Under the pieces are notes generated by a model. The model searched no databases. It saw nothing but the letters and a program-made list of their open reading frames with translations, and was not told the origin of the DNA. Made by a program: the position numbers and the translations under genes. A DNA stretch of 64,000 nucleotides, taken from Pseudothioclava arenosa. Lineage in GTDB: Bacteria > Pseudomonadota > Alphaproteobacteria > Rhodobacterales > Rhodobacteraceae. The DNA is taken from contig NZ_NTJD01000009.1 of the NCBI RefSeq assembly GCF_002358085.1, positions 1 to 64,000 on the forward strand, read 5' to 3'. Below are positions 1 to 7,242 of the stretch, in pieces. Each line of letters opens with the position of its first letter. The stretch's first letter is position 1.

Positions 1-147
1 GTCCATGCCGCCATACTTGGCCTTCAGTTTGTAGAACGTCGCGGTGCTCAAGCCGTGCCTGCGGCACACCTCAGCCGTCGGCATCCCGGCCTCCTGTTCC
101 TTGATCATCCCGATTATCTGCGCCTCGGTGAAACGGCTCTTACGCAT
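1..147 (-). CDS. IS3-family transposase OrfA, N-terminal part (truncated by window edge)
   Basis: The 49 visible residues begin MRKSRFTEAQIIGMIKEQEA and continue with a helix-turn-helix of the form PTAEVCRRHGLSTATFYKLK. This is the DNA-binding N terminus of IS3-family OrfA proteins (HTH_Tnp_1). OrfA helps bind the terminal repeats and is normally joined to the DDE-type OrfB by a programmed -1 frameshift; OrfB would lie to the left of the window. The ATG is at 145-147, preceded by AAGGAGCAG. Only the start is present, so intactness cannot be judged. Confidence 0.88.
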   Translation of the reverse strand, partial: MRKSRFTEAQIIGMIKEQEAGMPTAEVCRRHGLSTATFYKLKAKYGGMD

Positions 148-214
148 GTGTCTGCTCCTTCAGAGTTGGCGCAGACTCTACATTAAAGTGAGGGATTTCG
201 CGGGGGGCAGGTCA
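1..214 (-). mobile_element. IS3-family insertion sequence, 5' end only (runs off the window)
   Basis: Read on the minus strand, the element starts near position 214 with TGACCTGCCCCC, a start typical of the terminal repeats of IS3-family (IS407-group-like) elements. The OrfA start follows about 65 bases further in. The rest of the element lies beyond position 1, so the second inverted repeat and the target duplication cannot be seen. The outer boundary could be off by a few bases. The element directly abuts the coding remnant at 215-333, which suggests it landed in that gene. Confidence 0.7.
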
Positions 215-333
215 CTGTCTCTAAAGGAACCCTCCGGCGCGCGCTGAAATACGCGGACGGCATGCCCGAATTCGACCTGAGCTATGCAGAGATATCCGCG
301 CTGCACGCCTATCTGAACACCCTCAATCATTAA
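215..333 (+). pseudogene. 3' remnant of a gene interrupted by the IS; possibly cytochrome c-like
   Basis: An open frame with no start of its own runs from the IS end to TAA at 331-333. It encodes about 38 residues ending in ADGMPEFDLSYAEISALHAY and a short tail. A GMP-E-F segment followed by an amphipathic helix with a terminal AYL resembles the C-terminal end of class I cytochromes c, where the Met would be the sixth haem ligand. That assignment is inference from a very short stretch. The missing N-terminal part should lie on the far side of the IS. Confidence 0.4.
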
Positions 334-362
334 ATCTGCCTCGAAGCAGAATTCGATCCGTG

Positions 363-1169
363 TCAGGGCGCGTAGCGGCCAAGCGCGGCCTTCAGCGTCT
401 GCGCAAGAATATCGGCCTTGCCGCGCCAGCCCGCAATCTTGGTCGGGATCTTGCCCTGATCGGGATATCGGCGGCTCACCGGCACTTCGGCGATGCGATA
501 GCCCAGCTGCCCTGCCCGCACCGTCAGATAGAACAGCAGCTCGTAGCGCTGAAACAGGTCGCGAAAGGGAGCCACGCGCGGGTCAAGCAGGTAGCGCCGG
601 GAATAGGCGCGAAACCCGTTCGTCGTATCGGTCAGCCGCCGACGCGCGGCGAGGCTCAGGATCGGCGCATGGATCATCCGGTTGCCGAAACTGCGGTCGC
701 GCGGGGTGTTGATCGCCGCGCCCCCCGGCGCATAGCGCGAGCCCTGCACGTAATCGGCCCCCGCCTCCAGTGCCGCAAGGAACCGGCGCACATGGGTCAC
801 GTCATCCTTGCCATTCCCATCCATGGTGACGATCCCCGCATAGCCTTCTTGCAGGCACCAGGCATAGGCCATGCGCAGCTGAGCCCCGAGCTTGCCCGGC
901 CCGGTCTTGACCAGAAGCGCGCGCGCATCGCACTCGGCAAGGATCCCGCCATCCAGCGAGCCATCGCTGGAACCGCCATCGGCCATCACCAGATCGACGG
1001 GCAGCCCCGCCGCCGCGAAGGCCCGCAATTGCGCGCGGATCTTCTCGCCCTCGTTGATGACCGGGATCACCAGCGCATGCTCCGCGCGCTTCTCGCGAAA
1101 GACATGGGTGTCATGCGCCGGCACCTGCCAGCCCTGCTGCGCGGTCAGGTCTGAACCCTCGCTCATCAT
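363..1169 (-). CDS. Family 2 glycosyltransferase, GtrB / dolichol-phosphate-sugar synthase type
   Basis: The 268-residue protein has a GT-A fold signature: VIPVINEGEKI at about 34-44, ADGGSSDGS at 63-71, an acidic TMDGNGKDDV motif at 115-124 and QGSRYAPGG at 142-150. The family transfers a sugar from a nucleotide donor to a polyprenyl phosphate at the inner face of the membrane. Typical GtrB proteins carry C-terminal membrane segments; this one has none, so membrane contact may come from its partners. It is the last gene of a seven-gene minus-strand operon and its ATG overlaps the gtrA stop (ATGA). Donor and acceptor cannot be read from the sequence. A second ATG one codon on would serve equally well. 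Confidence 0.85.
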   Translation of the reverse strand: MMSEGSDLTAQQGWQVPAHDTHVFREKRAEHALVIPVINEGEKIRAQLRAFAAAGLPVDLVMADGGSSDGSLDGGILAECDARALLVKTGPGKLGAQLRMAYAWCLQEGYAGIVTMDGNGKDDVTHVRRFLAALEAGADYVQGSRYAPGGAAINTPRDRSFGNRMIHAPILSLAARRRLTDTTNGFRAYSRRYLLDPRVAPFRDLFQRYELLFYLTVRAGQLGYRIAEVPVSRRYPDQGKIPTKIAGWRGKADILAQTLKAALGRYAP

Positions 1170-1579
1170 TCCATCTCCTTCGGCACGCGCGGCGCGGTAA
1201 AGACAAGCCCCCGGCTCAGCGCGAAGTTCAACAGCATAGAGACGCCGCTGGCCAAAACGAGGATCGCCATGGGATACTCGGCGAGCAGGGCAAGGCGCGA
1301 CAGCGCCGCCACCGCCGCCAACCGCCCGACAAGGACGATCCCCAAGACAGCCAGATACTTGCCGAACCGCCGCCCCGACAGGCGCCCCGCGCCGCCGCCG
1401 AAGGTCCAGATCTCGTGCAGCAGGTAGTTGAACCCCGCCCCCGCCAGAAACCCGATCGCCGCGGCCAGCGCAAGCGGCGGCGCGAACAGGTGCAAGACCA
1501 GCCAGCTTGTCGCCAGATCGACACCCAGCCCCGCCAGCGTCACGATGAAAAACCGCCCGAATGCGGCGTACCCGGTCAT
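1166..1579 (-). CDS. GtrA-family membrane protein (putative polyprenyl-phosphate-sugar flippase)
   Basis: This 137-residue protein has four predicted membrane segments and the hallmark NYLLHEIWTF near residues 51-60, matching the N-x3-R/H-x-W-x-F signature of GtrA. GtrA proteins are thought to flip polyprenyl-linked sugars so that a periplasmic GT-C enzyme can use them. The start at 1579 was chosen because it overlaps the TGA of the preceding FAD gene as ATGA; upstream extensions add only low-complexity residues. The 3' end overlaps the GT2 gene by four bases, so gtrA and the GtrB-like gene look translationally coupled. Confidence 0.88.
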   Translation of the reverse strand: MTGYAAFGRFFIVTLAGLGVDLATSWLVLHLFAPPLALAAAIGFLAGAGFNYLLHEIWTFGGGAGRLSGRRFGKYLAVLGIVLVGRLAAVAALSRLALLAEYPMAILVLASGVSMLLNFALSRGLVFTAPRVPKEME

Positions 1580-2739
1580 CGCGCGCCCTCCGCCCCGGGC
1601 ACGAGCCAGCCCAGATGGGCCTCGCGGCACTCTGGCAACTCGCGGCGCAACAGGTCGAAGAGGTCATAGATGTTATCAATCTTGCCCCCCATGATGCTGA
1701 TTACGCGCGCCTGCGGGCCGGCGCGGTGAAACAGGATCGGGCGGCCATCATCAACCTCGGACTGGACCAGAAGCGTCTTGACCTCAAAAAGCGAGTCCAC
1801 CACCTCGGCCTCGGAGATGCAGGGCATGTAGCGCGCGCAATCATTGATCATGAAGCGCGATTTCGAAGGTTTCGCCGCCGCCGCCAGCGCGTCATAGGGC
1901 GAAACCGGCGCGTCGGCATCCATCCAGGACAGCTGCGGTGTATAGCGCACATGGGTCAGCGAATAGCAACCGCGCGCGGGATAAGGCATCGAAGAAAAGA
2001 ACGGCCCATCCATCACCGTGACCGCAGCGCCATTCATCCCCGGGGGCGGACGGATCAGAACCAGCTCGGTCACCTGATGGCGCAGCATCGCAGGCCGCAG
2101 CCCCGAGCGCCGCAACAGCGCGTTGATCTCGGCATAGGTCACGTTGAACCCGTAGCGCGCGCTGATCTCGGAGCCGTCGGAGAGCTGCGCCAGCACACCC
2201 TCGGGGCCGTCTTGATAGCGCTCGACCGTGGTACCAAAGCGCAGCTCGATCCCGGCGGCATCGAGCCGCGTTTCAAGGTGGCGCGCAAGCTTCGACCAGT
2301 CGAAGGCCGCCTCCTGGCACTCGAACACCGCCTCGATCATCTCATCCTCGAACAGGCGCGCATCCTCGGGGCGCACAGGCGTTATCGGCGCCCCCATTTC
2401 CTGATAGAACCGCAGGAACCGGCTGGCCGACACCTTGGAACCATGGCGCGCCACCGCGTAGAGCATGCGGAAATCATCGACCACGGCATCGGGAAAATCG
2501 CGCGCGAATTGCCGGCTCAGCAGTTTCGAGCGCACCGCCGTCAGCGCGCTCCGCGGATAGTGAAACCCGGTATGAATACGCGCCTGATTGACCTGCGAGG
2601 CGCGGGTCAACAGCCCATCGGATCGCTCGATCAGCAGGACACGCGCCCCGAGCGAGCGTAGAAAAAGCGCGAGGCAACACCCATAGAAACCGCCCCCGGC
2701 GACGAGGTAATCCACATCATGGCGTGGGGTCGCCGTCAT
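1576..2739 (-). CDS. FAD-dependent oxidoreductase (DAO family)
   Basis: The 387-residue protein opens with a Rossmann dinucleotide fold, VAGGGFYGCCLALFL at about 13-27, with an acidic residue at the end of the second strand (LIERS, E39) that would bind the FAD ribose. HTGFHYPRS near 56-64 and a GGKIDN segment near the C terminus fit the D-amino-acid-oxidase superfamily. The substrate is unknown. The gene sits in the glycosylation operon, with ATGA overlaps at both ends, between the two-TM glycosyltransferase-like gene and gtrA. A role in oxidising a sugar or a lipid-linked sugar is inference from context; amine oxidation is the main alternative. Confidence 0.8.
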   Translation of the reverse strand: MTATPRHDVDYLVAGGGFYGCCLALFLRSLGARVLLIERSDGLLTRASQVNQARIHTGFHYPRSALTAVRSKLLSRQFARDFPDAVVDDFRMLYAVARHGSKVSASRFLRFYQEMGAPITPVRPEDARLFEDEMIEAVFECQEAAFDWSKLARHLETRLDAAGIELRFGTTVERYQDGPEGVLAQLSDGSEISARYGFNVTYAEINALLRRSGLRPAMLRHQVTELVLIRPPPGMNGAAVTVMDGPFFSSMPYPARGCYSLTHVRYTPQLSWMDADAPVSPYDALAAAAKPSKSRFMINDCARYMPCISEAEVVDSLFEVKTLLVQSEVDDGRPILFHRAGPQARVISIMGGKIDNIYDLFDLLRRELPECREAHLGWLVPGAEGAR

Positions 2740-3728
2740 CTCCCGCTCTCGTCGCGGCTGTCGGCGCGCGCATCGCGTTCAACATTCAGCGCATCCTCCA
2801 GCTCGCGAAACAGTTCGAGCGAGCCGCGCTCCTGCACCATCAGGTCGTCGAAGGCCGGCACCAGCAGCTCGATCAGCCGGTTGATCCCCGAGGTGATCGC
2901 CATCAGCGCGATCCCGAGGAAACCCGTCGTGCCGCTGATCGCGAGCGAGGTGGTAAACCAGCCCTCGGCAGTGTCGCGCGTGAGGAAGATCACCACCGCA
3001 TAGATCGCGTAGATCAGCGCCATCACCACGACCACCACCGACAGATAGCCCACCCAGCGCAGCACCGAGGGCGCCGCCCCCGTCATCAGGCGCTCCAGCA
3101 GGAACAGCCTTTGCTTCAGGTCCTTGCGCAATGAAAGGCCGGTTCCCTGCGCCGCTATCTCGGTGTCGAGCAATGCGAAGGACGGGTTGATCGGCGGGAA
3201 GCGCAATGCGATCTCGCGCGAGGGATGGCGCAGGATCAGGCCCAGGATTTCCTTGGGAATGGCGATCGTGCGCAGCCGCGCCGCATCCACCCTGAACCCC
3301 GCCACGCGGCCAAGCCCGACGATGACCTTGTTCAGCGCCCCGCCCGTGCCGGAGCGAAAGCTGACCATCGAATTGCTGTCATTCGCATCCCGGATCATGC
3401 CCGGCAGGTCCAGCACAGGCAACTCGTCAAGCGAGGTCATCACCACCACATCGCCAATCGCACGGGTGGCCAGCGCATAGCGGCGCGCATAGGCCGTAGA
3501 GCTGTTCCCGCTCAGCCGGATCAAGCGCAGGTTGCGGATGTCCTGCAGCAGGCTGTCCTCGGCGCACCCCCGGCCATCGACACAGGCCACGAGGATCTCC
3601 CAAAACCGGTAGCGGCTGTCGATCTCGGCTGCGACCGCCTTCAGCGCGGCGGCGGAAGCCGGCGAATAGCTGAAATCGTCGAAACAGATCGAGACGAGGA
3701 TATCGCTGCGCAGGGAAGCATCACTCAT
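2736..3728 (-). CDS. Glycosyltransferase-like protein with two C-terminal membrane segments
   Basis: This 330-residue protein starts with a GT2-like strand (DILVSICFDDFS) and a CVDG turn. The middle has a SLDELP acidic segment where a GT-A enzyme would bind its metal and nucleotide sugar. Two hydrophobic segments follow at about 227-250 and 259-285, then a charged cytoplasmic-looking tail. That order (GT domain, two TM helices, tail) is common in polyprenyl-phosphate glycosyltransferases. The classic DxD is not obvious, so it could be a degenerate or regulatory GT. The start at 3728 overlaps the previous stop by eight bases. It is the second candidate glycosyltransferase in this operon. Confidence 0.55.
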   Translation of the reverse strand: MSDASLRSDILVSICFDDFSYSPASAAALKAVAAEIDSRYRFWEILVACVDGRGCAEDSLLQDIRNLRLIRLSGNSSTAYARRYALATRAIGDVVVMTSLDELPVLDLPGMIRDANDSNSMVSFRSGTGGALNKVIVGLGRVAGFRVDAARLRTIAIPKEILGLILRHPSREIALRFPPINPSFALLDTEIAAQGTGLSLRKDLKQRLFLLERLMTGAAPSVLRWVGYLSVVVVVMALIYAIYAVVIFLTRDTAEGWFTTSLAISGTTGFLGIALMAITSGINRLIELLVPAFDDLMVQERGSLELFRELEDALNVERDARADSRDESGR

Positions 3729-4557
3729 GGTTTTCCTCCAGGGCGTCGCCAAGCCGCCGCAGGCAGCCCGCAAGCACCGTCAACCCGGGGTCATCCGGGA
3801 CCATCCGCATCTCGATCGAGGTCGATCCCACCCAATTCACCGCCCGCAGCGCCGCCACAGCACGCGCCGCATGCGCCGCCGAGGCCGGTGCAGGCGCCAG
3901 CATCGGCTCGCTGATATGCACATGCGAGACCCGGCCGATGCAGTCGCTCAGATCAAGCCCCTCGATCTCGCCGCTCAGCCAAAGCGTCCCGAAATCGAGG
4001 TTCAGCGTCAGCGCCGGGTGGTCGATCCGGTCGAGAAAACGAGTGGTGTCCTCCAGCGTGGTCAGGAAATTCGTGCCGTACTCCCTGGCATTAGGTTCAA
4101 GCGCGATCTTGCACCCCTCGGCAAGTGCCAGATCGGCCAGTGCCGCAAGCGTCTCGGCGGCGATCCCTTCTGCGACGTCGGCACTCATCCCAGACGGCAC
4201 CACGCGCTGGCGCGGCGACCCGAAGACAATATTGGGAATAGCCAGCATCCCGGCGAGCCGGATCGCGCGTTCCATTCCCTCGACAAGTCGCTGACGCTCG
4301 GCGGCCGTCTCGAACAGCGCCACCCCCTCAACCCCGAACAGCGGCGCCTGCAGAGACACCAGATCAAGCCCAAATGCCGCTATCTCGGCGCGGCGGGCCG
4401 CAACCTCGGCGGGCGCAGGACAGAACGGGTCGTCGAGCGACGCCAGAAACAGGTTCGGGGCGATTTCCAGCCCGCCAAACCCGGCCTCGGCCAGCAGTCG
4501 ATAGGCCTCCAGCCGCTGCGCCGGGTTCCAGGCAATGTTGGACGCGGCCAGCTTCAT
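3721..4557 (-). CDS. Sugar phosphate isomerase/epimerase-like TIM-barrel protein
   Basis: The 278-residue protein shows the AP-endonuclease-2/xylose-isomerase-like barrel: KLAASNIAW at the start, GFGGLEIAPN near 29-38, a CKIALEPN strand-loop with a conserved Glu, LNLDFGTLWL, and SHVHISEP near 210. The E, D and H residues in these loops would bind a divalent metal. Family members isomerise or epimerise sugars, inososes or hydroxypyruvate. The ATG at 4557 was preferred over a GTG two codons upstream because it overlaps the previous TGA as ATGA. The neighbourhood suggests it helps make the sugar donor for the operon's glycosyltransferases. Confidence 0.78.
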   Translation of the reverse strand: MKLAASNIAWNPAQRLEAYRLLAEAGFGGLEIAPNLFLASLDDPFCPAPAEVAARRAEIAAFGLDLVSLQAPLFGVEGVALFETAAERQRLVEGMERAIRLAGMLAIPNIVFGSPRQRVVPSGMSADVAEGIAAETLAALADLALAEGCKIALEPNAREYGTNFLTTLEDTTRFLDRIDHPALTLNLDFGTLWLSGEIEGLDLSDCIGRVSHVHISEPMLAPAPASAAHAARAVAALRAVNWVGSTSIEMRMVPDDPGLTVLAGCLRRLGDALEENHE

Positions 4558-5510
4558 ATCCACCCCCCATCCCGATACCAGCGCGCGATATCCGCGATCA
4601 CCGCCTCACGGCCTCGCAGATAGGGTGCTGCACCACCGAAGACCCCCGCATGACGGGTGTGAAAATCCTCGCGATGGAGCTTGGCCCCTGTCTCGGGCAT
4701 CTCGCGCCCCAGAAGCCGAAGGTGCACCTCGGCGGCCGAGACCGGCTCGGTCGCGACATGCAACGTCTCAACCCCTGCCTCAAGGGCGCGCGCGATCACC
4801 TCTGACAGGCCCGCGAGCCCGAAATACTGAAACCGGCTGTCCCGATGGGTGAATTGCAGCGCCGTGCGTCCAAGCGCGACCAAAGCTGTCTCGATCGCCG
4901 CGCGCTCTGGCCTGGCATTCAGCATGGCTCGGTCAAGGACATGCATCCCGATCCCGTCCTGCCAGCTCAGACACGACGCCAGCGCCGCGAAGGGGGGCGC
5001 CGGCATCGTCGCAGACAGCGCGTCGAACGCCTGCGCCGTCAGCATCGAGGGCACCGGGTTGGCGAGATCGAAAAGGAAATTCTTCTTCAGCCCCGCCCCG
5101 TACAGGGCCGGCAGCCGCAAGATCAGCGCGCCGGGAAATCGCGCCTGGCAGAAGGCTTCGAGGTGGCGGCGGTGACAACCATAGGCCAGATCCTCCTGAA
5201 AGCCCGTACTTGTCTCGTCATCGCCCGCATCGAACTGCGCGAGCACGGCGATGGTCGAGATCAGCACGAAGCGGCGAGCGGAGAGGGTTTCAAGATGCCC
5301 GATCAAATTCTCGATCGCGGCCCTGTCAGCCTCGGGCGCGCGATTGGCGGCAACCATCGAGCCCGGCGCCGCCGCACAAACCACCGTGTCAAAACGCCCG
5401 CCGCGCATCTGCGCGATCGTGGCCGAGTTGCACTGCGCGGCAAATCCCCGACTGCGCAAGAGATTGGTCCCGACGAACCCCGTCGATCCGATCAGCAGAT
5501 CGCCCGCCAT
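4554..5510 (-). CDS. NAD-dependent epimerase/dehydratase-like protein (extended SDR) with an altered catalytic motif
   Basis: The 318-residue protein begins with a Rossmann motif, LIGSTGFVGTNLL at about 6-18, and has a conserved VCAAAPGSMVAANRAP loop and an LISTIAV strand with the expected Ser. The catalytic motif reads YGCHRRHLE, so the Lys of YxxxK is Arg here. It may be a reductase or epimerase with shifted activity, or it may bind without turnover. Extended SDRs act on nucleotide sugars, which suits its place in the glycosylation operon. It starts four bases after the GT-C gene stop and overlaps the TIM-barrel gene by four bases. Confidence 0.75.
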   Translation of the reverse strand: MAGDLLIGSTGFVGTNLLRSRGFAAQCNSATIAQMRGGRFDTVVCAAAPGSMVAANRAPEADRAAIENLIGHLETLSARRFVLISTIAVLAQFDAGDDETSTGFQEDLAYGCHRRHLEAFCQARFPGALILRLPALYGAGLKKNFLFDLANPVPSMLTAQAFDALSATMPAPPFAALASCLSWQDGIGMHVLDRAMLNARPERAAIETALVALGRTALQFTHRDSRFQYFGLAGLSEVIARALEAGVETLHVATEPVSAAEVHLRLLGREMPETGAKLHREDFHTRHAGVFGGAAPYLRGREAVIADIARWYRDGGWI

Positions 5511-5514
5511 TCGC

Positions 5515-7059
5515 CTAATCCCCTTCGCGCTCGCACAGATAGATCATGATCGCTCCGACCTCGGTTTCCTCTTCACAATCCCACCCGTGCTTGAAGGCGG
5601 TTTCAAGGAAAACCAAAGGCTTTGTGCCCCAATGGTGCGATAAAATCATGCGCGCCCGATCATAGGGACGCATATCCTCGACGAAACGCATCGGATAGTC
5701 GTCGCGGATTTCGCCTTCTTCGTCACGCGCGCCACCCCGCACCGTCCAACTGGTGTAATCGCTCTCACGCCCGACAACCCCATGCACCGGCGCGCCCTGC
5801 CAGTTGGCGAAATCGAAGGTCGGCTGAGAGGCGAAGCTGATCCAGACCGGCAGCACTCCCTCCTCGTTCTCATCGGATGTGAGATAGGCCATCGCCACCA
5901 TGTCTTCGCCGCGCGGACGAAACATTCCGTTCAGGATGCCATCAAGGCCGAACACCAGCAACAGCACCACCGCCCATCGCGGAAACCGCGGCCAGCGCGA
6001 CAGAAACCGGAGCACAAGCAGCGCAATCAAAGTCAGCGTGAAGGGCTGAAGAAAACTGAAATGGCGTTCATAGGGGATCGGCAGCGCGCCCAGTGCATTC
6101 AGGACCATCGTGCCAAGCAGGGTCATCCCGCAGGCAAGCGCCACGAAGCGCAGCGTGCCCCCGCGCCGAAAGCCCATGAACAAAAACAACAGGATCGCGA
6201 AATTGAACAGGAAAAAGGCAAAGACCGGCGCGCCGTTACTGGCCAATGTGTCGAGGACCCGGTTCGAAACCGAGAACAGAACAAGGCGCAGAAACTCGCT
6301 CCCGGTCACCGCAAGGTCCCCCCCGGCGAAGAGATGTTTCTGGTAGACCTCGGGGTAGGCCGTCAGTTGATAGATCGCGGTCGGATCCACCAACAGGCGC
6401 TTGTAGATCAGGAAATATCCGGCCAGCCCGAGGCCCGTGAGCGCCACGCGCACAAGGGCGCCCTTGCGCCCGGCCCTCTCGCGCTCAAGCGCGAGATAGA
6501 TAAAAACCGCCGCCAGCGTGCCCATCGCGCTGATGATCGAGACGAAAGAGAACAGGGTGCCCGCAAGACAGATTGCGACGAAGGCACTCAGGCGTCCGAC
6601 CGTCGGCCCTTGGGTCAGGCGATATCCCGATGCCAGGATCGCCGCGCTGACAAAGGCGTCGAACATGTAATGCTTGGCCTGAGTCACCTGGTTCATAAGG
6701 AGCGGCGCCATCAGGATCAGCGCCAGAACCACCAGAGGAAACTCTGGTCTGCCCTCCGGCCGGAAGCTCTGCGCCAGGATCAGCACAAGCCCCAGATAGG
6801 CGCCAAGGGAAACCAGCTTGAGTCCGGGATAGACAGCCTCAAACCCGAAGAGATCGCGGATCAACAACCCCAGAGCAAGTTGCCCGGGCGGCGCGACCTG
6901 ATCGTAATAGGGCAGCGGGCGCCCGACATCCGTCCAGCCGATATCGCGCAGGTTCACCAGCAGCATCGACTCGTCAAGCCACGGCGTCCGTCCCGCCAGA
7001 GCAAAGAGCAGGATCGAAACCAGCAGCAAAAGATAGAACAAACGATTTTCGAAAGACAT
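5515..7059 (-). CDS. Multi-pass membrane glycosyltransferase, GT-C / ArnT-PMT-like
   Basis: About 514 residues with roughly ten to twelve hydrophobic segments and a soluble C-terminal domain. The first extracytoplasmic loop carries GRTPWLDES, with the Asp-Glu pair (D29, E30) expected for GT-C enzymes that use polyprenyl-phosphate sugars as donors. It is the first gene of the operon and would be the periplasmic transferase of a GtrA/GtrB/GtrC-like set. The ATG at 7059 gives the expected short cytoplasmic N terminus; an in-frame TTG nine codons upstream (7084-7086) is an alternative, and neither has a strong ribosome binding site. Acceptor unknown. The 183 bases upstream contain two TTAACC elements in an AT-rich stretch but no clear promoter. 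Confidence 0.8.
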   Translation of the reverse strand: MSFENRLFYLLLLVSILLFALAGRTPWLDESMLLVNLRDIGWTDVGRPLPYYDQVAPPGQLALGLLIRDLFGFEAVYPGLKLVSLGAYLGLVLILAQSFRPEGRPEFPLVVLALILMAPLLMNQVTQAKHYMFDAFVSAAILASGYRLTQGPTVGRLSAFVAICLAGTLFSFVSIISAMGTLAAVFIYLALERERAGRKGALVRVALTGLGLAGYFLIYKRLLVDPTAIYQLTAYPEVYQKHLFAGGDLAVTGSEFLRLVLFSVSNRVLDTLASNGAPVFAFFLFNFAILLFLFMGFRRGGTLRFVALACGMTLLGTMVLNALGALPIPYERHFSFLQPFTLTLIALLVLRFLSRWPRFPRWAVVLLLVFGLDGILNGMFRPRGEDMVAMAYLTSDENEEGVLPVWISFASQPTFDFANWQGAPVHGVVGRESDYTSWTVRGGARDEEGEIRDDYPMRFVEDMRPYDRARMILSHHWGTKPLVFLETAFKHGWDCEEETEVGAIMIYLCEREGD

Positions 7060-7242
7060 CGACCGGCTGAGTTGCACTATCCCCAAGGAAAATGATCCAC
7101 CCCCTCCGAAAAGAGGACGTTAGGTAACTTTGACAGAATTGGTGAAAAACGAAAGGTTAATATGCCTTAGAACACGGTTAACGGGGGACCAGCCGCGCCT
7201 CGGGCAGGCGCGACCGATAGCCGATTTCCGTTAAATCACCGC

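Noticed and set aside
363-1679. A 438-residue frame joining the GT2 gene to upstream sequence
   Set aside because: The upstream part lies over gtrA in another frame; the ATGA overlap at 1166-1169 marks the true start.
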